Assembly (NCBI GenBank): GCA_900315935.1
Contig: ONBB01000020.1
Span: forward strand, 1-33,049
Direction of reading: 5' to 3'
Length of the DNA: 33,049 bases
DNA from: an uncultured Bacteroidales bacterium
Lineage (GTDB): Bacteria; Bacteroidota; Bacteroidia; Bacteroidales; P3
The notes beneath the pieces were generated by a model. It had not been told where the DNA came from, searched no databases, and saw only the letters and a program-made list of their open reading frames with translations. The position numbers and the translations under genes were made by a program. Below, one piece after another: positions 16,901 through 23,021 of the stretch; the first letter of the stretch is position 1, and each line of letters begins with the position of its first letter.

Positions 16901-17309
16901 CGAGGCCGCCGGCTCGTGCAACGTGGAGGTCGAAGGCCAGGTGTGCGAGGTGCTGCTCTCCGATGTGGAGATTGCCACGCAGGACATCCCCGGCTGGGTG
17001 GTGGCCAACGACGGCGCGCTCACCGTGGCCCTCGACATCACGCTCACGCCCGAGCTCGTCGACGAGGGAATCGCCCGCGAGCTGGTCAACCGCATCCAGA
17101 ACATCCGCAAGGAGGGCTTCGATGTAACCGACCGCATCGTGGTCGAGTTGCAGAGCGGCGAGTGGGATGCCGCCGTGGAACGCCACCGCGACTACATCTG
17201 CAGCGAAACCCTCTGCACCGCACTCACCCTCGTGCCCGAGGTCAGCGGCGGCACCGAGATAGAGATAATCGACGGCCAACCCGCCAACATTGCAATCCGC
17301 AAAGCCTAG
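13986..17309 (+). CDS. ileS: Isoleucyl-tRNA synthetase
   Basis: Charges tRNA-Ile with isoleucine; class I enzyme with an editing domain. The 1107-residue protein has the HIGH-equivalent in GPPSANGKPGIHHVMART (near residue 50) and DRKAGWDTHGLPVELGVEK. The CP1 editing region includes YAVAWTTTPWTLPSN and GIVHIAPTFGADD, and the second signature is AGNKMSKRLGN. WSRSRYWG-like (NLSRSRYWGTPLPIW) and DVWFDSGAMPY follow family order. The C-terminus with the extra domain after VRQPLQKIVIPV is the long form usual in Bacteroidota. Residues 834-846 are encoded by a heptamer array. The TAG stop lies within the first unit of a 9-base tandem repeat shared with the space before the M20 gene. Confidence 0.97.
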   Translation: MSYKEYKQLNLTQIGTDIRRYWEENETFEKGQRLAEGHAPFVFYDGPPSANGKPGIHHVMARTIKDVFCRYKAQKGFYVDRKAGWDTHGLPVELGVEKNLGITKEDIGTKISVDEYNQACRTEVLKYKDLWDELTLQMGYWVDLKNPYITFDNDYIETLWFLLKKLYDKGLLYKGYTIQPYSPAAGTGLSSHELNMPGCYRDVKDTTCVAMFKICDQDNTYAVAWTTTPWTLPSNTALCVGPNIDYVTIETTHPIKETPCRIIMAKALVGSMFPEGKSPEYTIVAECKGTALEGLRYEQLIPWVKPTGDDAFRIILGDYVTTEDGTGIVHIAPTFGADDARVAKKAGIGELLLFDRDGKRMPMVDKQGRFAPIEDLDPEWVRANVNTDLYSQYAGKYVKNAYDATKTEKDMSLDVELVIMLKGEGKLFKSEKHTHSYPHCWRTDKPVLYYPLDSWFIRTTALKERMIELNKTINWKPEATGSGRFGNWLENIVDWNLSRSRYWGTPLPIWRTEDGREEKCIGSVEELRKEIDKAVAAGLMQENPYAGDYNSFDLHRPYIDNVVLVSDSGKPMRRETDLIDVWFDSGAMPYAQIHYMGEELRPDQFPADFIAEGVDQTRGWFYTLHAIATMCFDSVAFRNVVSNGLVLDKAGNKMSKRLGNAIDPFETLAKYGPDATRWYMITNSQPWDNLKFDVEGVDEVRRKLFGTLYNTYSFFALYANLDGFDYSQADLPVAERPEIDRWILSELNTLVRTVGDAYEDYEPTRAGRAIGTFVDAYLSNWYVRLCRRRFWKGEMTADKVSAYQTLYTCLETLSRLMAPIAPFFSERMFLDLNAGRAESGRLNVESVHHLSFPEYHAEMVDKALEERMQLAQKVCSMVLGLRKKSNIRVRQPLQKIVIPVRDEAMKAQIERVQHLICSELNVKEVEFLAADNTLLVKKIKANFKTLGPRYGKVMKSLGNAILAFTQEQINALEAAGSCNVEVEGQVCEVLLSDVEIATQDIPGWVVANDGALTVALDITLTPELVDEGIARELVNRIQNIRKEGFDVTDRIVVELQSGEWDAAVERHRDYICSETLCTALTLVPEVSGGTEIEIIDGQPANIAIRKA
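16486..16522 (+). repeat. In-frame heptamer array inside ileS
   Basis: Degenerate units CGGGACG, (TG), CGGAAAG, CGGACGG, CTGAATG and TGGAAAG are followed by TGTG. They encode residues 834-846 between MFLDLN and HHLSFPEYH, a variable linker after the anticodon-binding bundle. Less regular than the arrays in glmM and ispE. Confidence 0.65.
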
Positions 17310-17340
17310 AAAACCTAGAGAATCTAGAAAATCTAGAAAT
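17305..17340 (+). repeat. 9-base tandem repeat across the ileS stop
   Basis: Four units: CCTAGAAAA, CCTAGAGAA, TCTAGAAAA, TCTAGAAAT. The TAG of the first unit is the ileS stop codon. In the frame of the next gene the array would read as repeated Glu-Asn-Leu, but that gene's start is downstream at 17354. Confidence 0.85.
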
Positions 17341-17353
17341 AGCGACAAAAAAA

Positions 17354-18556
17354 ATGCAAGATATAATCTCAAGAATCAAGGGGCTCGCTGCGGCGCAGCG
17401 GGAGGAAGTGATAGCCTGGCGGCGGTGGATGCACCGGCATCCGGAGTTGAGCCAGGAGGAGTTCAGCACTATGGCGTTCGTGGCCGAGCGGCTGCGCGAG
17501 ATGGGGCTCGAGCCCCGCACCGGTATCGGCCGCACGGGTGTCATGGCCATGCTCGAAGGTGGTTCGGGTTATTGCGTGGCGCTACGTGCTGATTATGACG
17601 CACTTCCGATTACAGAGTGCACCGGCCTCGATTTCGCGAGCGAGAACCCCGGCGTGATGCACGCCTGCGGGCACGACATGCACACCTGCTCCCTCCTCGG
17701 CGCGGCCAAGATACTGGTACAATTGAAGGAACACCCTCGCGGAAGCATCATGTTCATCTTCGAGCCCAGCGAGGAGAAGTACCCCGGCGGCGCCCGCATG
17801 ATGATGGAGGACGGCCTCTTTGCCGACGTGATGCCCAACGAAATATACTCATTCCACTGCCTGCCGGAGATGGACTTCGGCCGCGTGGGCATGAAGAAGG
17901 GGAAATATATGGCCTCGACCGACGAGCTATACTGGACCGTCAAGGGCAGAGGAGGCCACGGCGCCACGCCGCACCTCAACGTCGACCCCATCGTCGTCGC
18001 CTCGCACATCGTCGTCGCCCTGCAGCAGGTGGTGTCGCGCAACGCCGCCCCAATGTCGCCCACGGTGCTGACAATCGGAAAGATAGAAGACGTGGGCGGC
18101 CGCACCAACATCACGCCCGAGATGGTCAAGATGGAGGGCATTATACGCTCGTTCGACCCCGAGTGGCGGCTGCGCACGCACGAGCTGATTCGCAAAATCA
18201 GCACCGGCGTGGCCGAGGCCATGGGCGCCGAGTGCGACCTCTTCGTCGACGAGGGCTACCCGCCCGTCATCAACGACGACGACTGCACGCAGCAGGTCTA
18301 CGACAACGCCAGCCAATTCCTTGGGGAAGAGAATGTTGAGTGGCTCGACCTGCGTATGACGGCGGAGGATTTCGCCTTCTACCAACAGAAGATTCCGGGC
18401 TGCTACTTCCGCATCGGCATCCACGAGCCCGGCACCCCCTTCTCCAACCTGCACCGCCCCAACCTCATCGTCGACGAGCGCAGCCTCGAGCTGGCCAGCG
18501 GCCTCATCGCCTTCAATGCACTTAAATCCTTGGAGAACAGAATCAAAGAAAAATAA
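17354..18556 (+). CDS. M20-family amidohydrolase (aminoacylase or N-acyl-amino-acid deacylase type)
   Basis: A 400-residue cytoplasmic metallopeptidase of the M20D group, which removes acyl groups from amino acids or related amides. WRRWMHRHPELSQEEF is the family's N-terminal block, and VALRADYDALPITE follows. Metal ligands are visible in HACGHDMHTCSLLGAA, FEPSEEKYPGGARMM with the adjacent glutamates and FHCLPE, and near the end in MTAEDFAFYQQKIPGCYFRIG. GRGGHGATPHLNVDPI begins the dimerisation lid. The start at 17354 is chosen because M20D proteins begin a few residues before such a block; the frame is open further upstream only through ileS and the tandem repeat. The substrate is unknown. 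No separate promoter was seen, so it is probably read from ileS. Confidence 0.9.
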   Translation: MQDIISRIKGLAAAQREEVIAWRRWMHRHPELSQEEFSTMAFVAERLREMGLEPRTGIGRTGVMAMLEGGSGYCVALRADYDALPITECTGLDFASENPGVMHACGHDMHTCSLLGAAKILVQLKEHPRGSIMFIFEPSEEKYPGGARMMMEDGLFADVMPNEIYSFHCLPEMDFGRVGMKKGKYMASTDELYWTVKGRGGHGATPHLNVDPIVVASHIVVALQQVVSRNAAPMSPTVLTIGKIEDVGGRTNITPEMVKMEGIIRSFDPEWRLRTHELIRKISTGVAEAMGAECDLFVDEGYPPVINDDDCTQQVYDNASQFLGEENVEWLDLRMTAEDFAFYQQKIPGCYFRIGIHEPGTPFSNLHRPNLIVDERSLELASGLIAFNALKSLENRIKEK

Positions 18557-18559
18557 GGA

Positions 18560-18626
18560 TTCCATAAGCTTCCATATCCTTCCAGAGCCTTTGTATTCCC
18601 CTACCGTTCCCCTACCATTCCCCTAG
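18560..18626 (+). repeat. Dispersed intergenic repeat, copy 2
   Basis: Begins TTCCATAAGCTTCC four bases after the M20 stop, shares the CAGAGCCTTTGTA middle with copy 1 and ends in two 11-base units (one ending G, one ending A) and TTCCCCTAG. It stands 38 bases before glmM. Confidence 0.9.
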
Positions 18627-18663
18627 AGAACCCCAAGAGTAAAACCATCAAAAAAGACATATC

Positions 18664-20061
18664 ATGAGCCTTATCAAATCCATTTCCGGCATACGCGGCA
18701 CCATCGGCGGCCGCGCTGGCGAGGGCCTGAGCCCTCTCGATGTTGTCAAATTCACTTCGGCATTCGCCACCTTCCTCAAGAACGCTCACCCGGGCCGTCG
18801 CCTCAAGCTGGCCGTAGGTCGCGACGCGCGCCTCTCGGGTGCCATGGTCGACCGCCTCGTGGTGGCCACCCTCCAGGGCATGGGGGTCGACGTACTCGAG
18901 ACCGGCCTCTCCACCACCCCCACCACCGAGATGACCGTTATCGACCACCGCTGCGACGGCGGCATCATCATCACCGCCAGCCACAACCCCAAGCACTGGA
19001 ACGCCCTCAAGTTGCTGAATGCCAGTGGCGAGTTCATCTCCGATGCCGAGGGCAAGGAGGTGCTGCGCCTGGCCGAAAGCGACGAGGTGCTCTTCGCCGA
19101 GGTCGACGACCTGGGGCAGGTCGAGGTGCTGGAGGACGAGATTGACCGCCACATCGAGCGCGTCCTGGCCCTCAAGCTGGTCGACGTGGAGGCCATCCGC
19201 AAGGCCGGATTCAAGGTGGCTGTCGACGCCGTCAACTCCACCGGCGGCCTCGCCATTCCGCGCCTGCTGCGCCGCCTGGGCGTGCAGGAGGTGGTCGAGC
19301 TCAACTGCGACCCCACCGGCCATTTCGCCCACAACCCCGAGCCTATCCCCCAGAACCTGACCGACATATCGCGCGTGGTGCGCGACAACGGCTGCCACCT
19401 CGGCATCGTGGTCGACCCCGATGTGGACCGCCTGGCCCTCGTCTGCGAGGACGGCCAGATGTTCGGCGAGGAATATACCCTGGTGGCGGTGGCCGACTAC
19501 GTGCTGCAGCACACCCCCGGCAACACCGTCTCCAACCTCTCCTCCAGCCGCGCCCTGCGCGACATCACCAACCGCTACCCGGGCTGCACATACGCCGCCT
19601 CGGCCGTGGGCGAGGTGAATGTTACCACCCTGATGAAGGAAACCCATGCCGTCATCGGCGGCGAGGGCAACGGCGGCGTCATCTACCCCGAGCTGCACTA
19701 CGGCCGCGACGCCCTGGTCGGCGTAGCCCTCTTCCTCACCCTCCTGGCACAGAAGGGCATGAAGGTCAGCGACCTGCGCCGCACCTACCCCGAGTACATC
19801 ATCTCCAAGAACCGCAAGGACCTCACACCCGACATGGATGTCGATGCCCTGCTGGCCAAGGTCGCCAAGTTCTATCAAGTGGAAAGTGAAAAGTGGAAAG
19901 TGGAAAGTGTGAACACCATTGACGGCGTGAAGATTGACTTCGCCGACGGCTGGGTGCACCTCCGCAAGTCCAACACCGAGCCCATCATCCGCATCTACTC
20001 CGAGGCCGCCAACGAACAGCGCGCCAACGAGCTGGCGCAGCAGGTGATGCAGCAGATATGA
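18664..20061 (+). CDS. glmM: Phosphoglucosamine mutase (alpha-D-phosphohexomutase)
   Basis: Converts glucosamine 6-phosphate to glucosamine 1-phosphate for UDP-GlcNAc and thus cell-wall synthesis. The 465-residue protein has ISGIRGTIGG at the start, the phosphoserine loop GIIITASHNPKHWNALKLL (serine in TASHNP), the Mg site DPDVDRLAL, the sugar loop GEGNGGVIYPELHYGRDAL and the phosphate-binding RKSNTEPIIRIYSEA near the C-terminus. A phosphomannomutase role cannot be excluded from motifs alone, but Bacteroidota proteins with this N-terminus are called GlmM. Residues 406-415, just before the last domain, come from a TGGAAAG heptamer array and appear to be an extra loop. phoH follows 13 bases after the stop. 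Confidence 0.9.
   Translation: MSLIKSISGIRGTIGGRAGEGLSPLDVVKFTSAFATFLKNAHPGRRLKLAVGRDARLSGAMVDRLVVATLQGMGVDVLETGLSTTPTTEMTVIDHRCDGGIIITASHNPKHWNALKLLNASGEFISDAEGKEVLRLAESDEVLFAEVDDLGQVEVLEDEIDRHIERVLALKLVDVEAIRKAGFKVAVDAVNSTGGLAIPRLLRRLGVQEVVELNCDPTGHFAHNPEPIPQNLTDISRVVRDNGCHLGIVVDPDVDRLALVCEDGQMFGEEYTLVAVADYVLQHTPGNTVSNLSSSRALRDITNRYPGCTYAASAVGEVNVTTLMKETHAVIGGEGNGGVIYPELHYGRDALVGVALFLTLLAQKGMKVSDLRRTYPEYIISKNRKDLTPDMDVDALLAKVAKFYQVESEKWKVESVNTIDGVKIDFADGWVHLRKSNTEPIIRIYSEAANEQRANELAQQVMQQI
19880..19907 (+). repeat. In-frame heptamer array inside glmM
   Basis: TGGAAAG, TGAAAAG, TGGAAAG, TGGAAAG: three exact units and one with a single change. They encode VESEKWKVES at about residues 406-415. 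The flanking protein sequence, VAKFYQ before and VNTIDGVKIDFADGWVHLRK after, is conserved. Confidence 0.9.
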
Positions 20062-20074
20062 TTCCCCCCACAGC

Positions 20075-21061
20075 ATGAATGAACCGTCAATAGAGAAGAT
20101 ATTTTCGCTGGAAGAACTTGATTATGCGCGCTTTTGGGGCACCAACGACCGCATGCTCGACTTCGTGCGCCTGCTCTTCCCCAAACTCAAGCTCATCGCC
20201 CGCGGCGAGATGCTGAAGGCCATCGGGTCGGAAGAGGACATCGTCTGGTTCGAGGGCAAGCTGCAGGCCATGATGACCTACTTCGACAAGTTCGGCCGCC
20301 TGACCGAGAACGCCGTGATGCAAATCATGGAGAGCGGCGGCAGCAGCCCCGAGGCCGAGGTGAGCGACGAGATACTGGTCCACGGCCGCAACGGCCTCCT
20401 CATCAAGGCCCGCACCCCCAACCAGCAACGGCTGGTGCGCTCGGTGTTCGAGAACGACATGGTCTTCGCCATCGGCCCCGCCGGTACGGGCAAGACCTAC
20501 ACCGCCGTCGCCATGGCCGTGCGCGCGTTGAAGAACAAGGAGATACGCCGCATCATACTGACACGTCCCGCCGTGGAGGCCGGCGAGAACCTGGGCTTCC
20601 TGCCCGGCGACCTGCGCGACAAGCTGGACCCCTACCTGCAGCCCCTATACGACGCCCTGCGCGACATGATACCGCAGCAGAAACTGCTCTCCTACTGGGA
20701 GGACAACACCATCGAGATTGCGCCGCTGGCTTTCATGCGCGGCCGCACGCTGGACAACGCCTTCGTCATCCTCGACGAGGCGCAGAACGCCACCAGTGCC
20801 CAGTTGAAGATGTTCCTCACCCGCATGGGCCGCAACGCCAAGTTCGTCATCACCGGCGACCTCACCCAGGTCGACCTGCCGCGCCACCAGCAGAGCGGCC
20901 TCCTCCAGGCTACGCAGATACTGAAAGACGTCAAAGGCATCGACATCATCCAGCTGGACAAGAGCGACGTCATCCGCCACCGGCTTGTTACCGACATCAT
21001 CCGCGCCTACGATGAAATCAAGGAGACAGGCGACAAGGAGTTAAGGAGTCAAGACAAATGA
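20075..21061 (+). CDS. PhoH-family ATPase (YbeZ type)
   Basis: A cytoplasmic P-loop ATPase whose relatives are linked to RNA and ribosome quality control, often beside YbeY. The Walker A motif is GPAGTGKTYTAVAMAV (central), followed by LTRPAVEAGENLGFLPGDL, the Walker B AFVILDEAQNATSAQLKMFLTRMG and the sensor segment VITGDLTQVDLPRHQQSGL, all characteristic of PhoH. The 328-residue length and the N-terminal RNA-binding-like part fit. The C-terminal residues after EIKETGDK derive from an 8-base repeat and the stop TGA overlaps the ispE ATG (ATGA at 21058-21061). No ybeY gene is adjacent. The start at 20075 is supported by the short gap to glmM. Confidence 0.92.
   Translation: MNEPSIEKIFSLEELDYARFWGTNDRMLDFVRLLFPKLKLIARGEMLKAIGSEEDIVWFEGKLQAMMTYFDKFGRLTENAVMQIMESGGSSPEAEVSDEILVHGRNGLLIKARTPNQQRLVRSVFENDMVFAIGPAGTGKTYTAVAMAVRALKNKEIRRIILTRPAVEAGENLGFLPGDLRDKLDPYLQPLYDALRDMIPQQKLLSYWEDNTIEIAPLAFMRGRTLDNAFVILDEAQNATSAQLKMFLTRMGRNAKFVITGDLTQVDLPRHQQSGLLQATQILKDVKGIDIIQLDKSDVIRHRLVTDIIRAYDEIKETGDKELRSQDK
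21035..21055 (+). repeat. 8-base tandem repeat at the phoH 3' end
   Basis: AAGGAGTT and AAGGAGTC, followed by AAGAC. They encode the last residues of PhoH and also supply an AAGGAG Shine-Dalgarno-like sequence 9 bases before the ispE start at 21058. Confidence 0.6.
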
Positions 21062-21828
21062 TTTCTTTCCCCAACTGTAAGATAAACCTCGGCCTGCATG
21101 TCGTCGGCAAGCGTCCCGACGGCTACCACGACCTGGAGACCCTCTTCCTTCCGGTGATGGAGCTCTGCGACGAGTTGGAGATTGTCGAGGGACCGCTAGC
21201 GATGCATCAGGACGGCATCGCCCTGGACAACACCCCCGAGGACAACCTCTGCATGAAAGCCTGGCGGCTGCTGCACGACGAGTTTGGCATCCCCTCCGTT
21301 ACCATCCGGCTGAAGAAGGGCATACCCTTCGGCGCCGGCCTTGGCGGCGGCTCTTCGGATGCCGCCTTCACGCTGAAGATGCTCAACGGGATGTTCTCGT
21401 TAGGTCTGGAAGACAGTCAGTTGGAGCAACGTGCCGCACGACTGGGAGCCGACTGCGCCTTCTTCATCCGCAACCGCGCCGCCTACGCCACGGGCATCGG
21501 CGACCAGTTGGAACCCATCGAGTGGGAAGTGGGAAGTGGAAAGTGGAAAGTTGTAATAGAGATTCCCGAAGGAGAGCATGTGAGCACCAAGGAGGCATAC
21601 ACCGGTTTGCAACGCGACCTTTTCGGCTGCCCACGTCCAGACCTCCGCGAAGCCATCCACCGCCCCATCGAGGAGTGGCGCAACTTGATAGTCAACGACT
21701 TCGAGGAATCCGTATTTCCCTCCCACCCTGCCATTGCGGCATTGAAAGAAGAGATGTACCGCCGAGGCGCCCTCTATGCCAGCATGACCGGCAGCGGTGC
21801 CGCCGTGTTCGGCATCTTCCCCAAATAA
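21058..21828 (+). CDS. ispE: 4-diphosphocytidyl-2-C-methyl-D-erythritol kinase
   Basis: Phosphorylates CDP-methylerythritol in the non-mevalonate isoprenoid pathway. GHMP kinase family: FPNCKINLGLHVVGKRPDGYHDLETLF at the N-terminus, the phosphate-binding loop IPFGAGLGGGSSDAAFTLK, ADCAFFIRNRAAYATGIGD and the C-terminal MTGSGAAVFGIF. Length 256 residues is slightly short but complete. Residues 156-165 (EVGSGKWKVV region) are encoded by a heptamer array and replace or lengthen a loop before the EGEHVSTKEAY strand. Translation is probably coupled to phoH through the ATGA overlap; the AAGGAG repeats could act as its ribosome-binding site. Confidence 0.93.
   Translation: MISFPNCKINLGLHVVGKRPDGYHDLETLFLPVMELCDELEIVEGPLAMHQDGIALDNTPEDNLCMKAWRLLHDEFGIPSVTIRLKKGIPFGAGLGGGSSDAAFTLKMLNGMFSLGLEDSQLEQRAARLGADCAFFIRNRAAYATGIGDQLEPIEWEVGSGKWKVVIEIPEGEHVSTKEAYTGLQRDLFGCPRPDLREAIHRPIEEWRNLIVNDFEESVFPSHPAIAALKEEMYRRGALYASMTGSGAAVFGIFPK
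21523..21550 (+). repeat. In-frame heptamer array inside ispE
   Basis: TGGGAAG, TGGGAAG, TGGAAAG, TGGAAAG: two pairs of identical units. They encode about residues 156-165, between the conserved ATGIGDQLEPI and EGEHVST blocks. Confidence 0.9.
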
Positions 21829-21853
21829 ATTTGGCCACGTCAAATAATCTTCG

Positions 21854-21861
21854 TACTTTTG
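21854..21861 (+). promoter_or_regulatory. -7 promoter element of the aldolase gene
   Basis: TACTTTTG followed by CAAAA matches TAnnTTTG, 35 bases upstream of the start at 21897. Confidence 0.8.
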
Positions 21862-21896
21862 CAAAATCATTCATAATATAAAAACAACATCAAATC

Positions 21897-22895
21897 ATGG
21901 TAGATTATAAGAAAATAGGACTGGTGAACACCCGTGAGATGTTCCGCAAAGCGGTCGACGGCGGCTACGCCATCCCCGCCTTCAACTTCAACAACATGGA
22001 GCAGATGCAGGCCATCATCCAGGCCGCCGTCGAGACCAAGAGCCCCGTCATCCTGCAGGTGAGCAAGGGTGCGCGCGACTACGCCAACGCCACCCTGCTG
22101 CGCTACATGGCCGAGGGTGCCGTCGAGTACGCCAAGGAGCTGGGCTGCCCCGCCCCGCAGATTGTGCTGCACCTGGACCACGGCGACAGCTTCGAGACCT
22201 GCAAGAGCTGCATCGACAGCGGCTTCTCCAGCGTGATGATCGACGGTTCGGCCCTGCCCTACGACGAGAACGTGGCGCTGACCAAGCGCGTGGTCGAGTA
22301 TGCCCACCAGCACGACGTAACGGTCGAGGGCGAGCTGGGCGTGCTGGCCGGTGTGGAGGACGAGGTGTCGCACGCCGAGAGCCACTACACCAAGCCCGAG
22401 GAGGTCATCGACTTTGTTACCAAAACCGGCTGCGACAGCCTGGCCATCAGCATCGGCACCTCGCACGGCGCCTACAAGTTCACCCCCGAGCAGTGCACCG
22501 TCGACCCGCAGACGGGCCGCCTCGTGCCGCCTCCCCTGGCTTTCGACGTGCTCGAGGCCGTCGAGCAGAAGCTGCCCGGCTTCCCCATCGTGCTCCACGG
22601 CTCCAGCTCGGTGCCGCAGGACGAGGTGGACACCATCAACGCCAACGGTGGCGCCCTGAAAGCCGCCGTGGGCATCCCCGAGGAGCAACTGCGCAAGGCT
22701 TCGAAGAGCGCCGTCTGCAAGATTAACATCGACAGCGACAGCCGCCTGGCCATGACCGCCGCCATCCGCAAGCACCTGGCCGAGCATCCCGACCACTTCG
22801 ACCCGCGCCAGTATCTCAAGCCCGCCCGCGAGAGCATGAAGAAGCTCTACATCCACAAGATTGTCAACGTGCTGGGCTCGAACGACAAGCTCTAA
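21897..22895 (+). CDS. fba: Class II fructose-bisphosphate aldolase
   Basis: Cleaves fructose 1,6-bisphosphate to triose phosphates in glycolysis and acts in reverse in gluconeogenesis; zinc-dependent. The 332-residue protein shows IPAFNFNNMEQMQAIIQAA, the zinc and catalytic segment IVLHLDHGDSFETCKSCID, VTVEGELGVLAGVEDEV, the histidine in SHAESHYTKPEE, SLAISIGTSHGAYKF and VLHGSSSVPQDEVDTIN, followed by INIDSDSRLAMTAAIRK. These are the blocks of the class II enzymes in their family order. It has its own promoter at 21854 and a strong hairpin behind it. pfkA, the preceding glycolytic step, lies in the same window but in a separate transcript. Confidence 0.95.
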   Translation: MVDYKKIGLVNTREMFRKAVDGGYAIPAFNFNNMEQMQAIIQAAVETKSPVILQVSKGARDYANATLLRYMAEGAVEYAKELGCPAPQIVLHLDHGDSFETCKSCIDSGFSSVMIDGSALPYDENVALTKRVVEYAHQHDVTVEGELGVLAGVEDEVSHAESHYTKPEEVIDFVTKTGCDSLAISIGTSHGAYKFTPEQCTVDPQTGRLVPPPLAFDVLEAVEQKLPGFPIVLHGSSSVPQDEVDTINANGGALKAAVGIPEEQLRKASKSAVCKINIDSDSRLAMTAAIRKHLAEHPDHFDPRQYLKPARESMKKLYIHKIVNVLGSNDKL

Positions 22896-22915
22896 TTCAG
22901 TTCGGAATTCAGAAA

Positions 22916-22957
22916 GCGGAGTTCGGAGTTATGGGTAGCAACACCTCCGAACTCCGC
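22916..22957 (+). terminator. Hairpin behind the aldolase gene
   Basis: GCGGAGTTCGGAG (22916-22928) and CTCCGAACTCCGC (22945-22957) form a perfect 13-bp stem with a 16-base loop, 20 bases after the stop. Only two T residues and then ATTAAG follow, so it is a terminator or an mRNA 3' end stabiliser. Confidence 0.7.
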
Positions 22958-22970
22958 CTTATTAAGAACC

Positions 22971-23019
22971 CATAACTCATAACTCTTAACTCTTAACTCT
23001 TAACTCATAACTCTTAACT
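22971..23019 (+). repeat. Seven-unit heptamer array directly before sppA
   Basis: Seven contiguous heptamers: CATAACT, CATAACT, CTTAACT, CTTAACT, CTTAACT, CATAACT, CTTAACT. The array ends two bases before the sppA ATG at 23022, so it fills the whole ribosome-binding region. The complement of CATAACT is the unit of the array at 145-172. Confidence 0.95.
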
Positions 23020-23021
23020 AA

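Noticed and set aside
16916-17353. Upstream extension of the M20 gene through ileS
   Set aside because: The frame is open but reads ileS out of frame and then a tandem repeat; M20 homology starts just after 17354.
14481-17372. A 963-codon open frame antisense to ileS
   Set aside because: It is the shadow of a GC-rich gene: composition is Val/Gly/Ala/Glu/Asp/His-rich with no domain, and the sense strand encodes a complete IleS.
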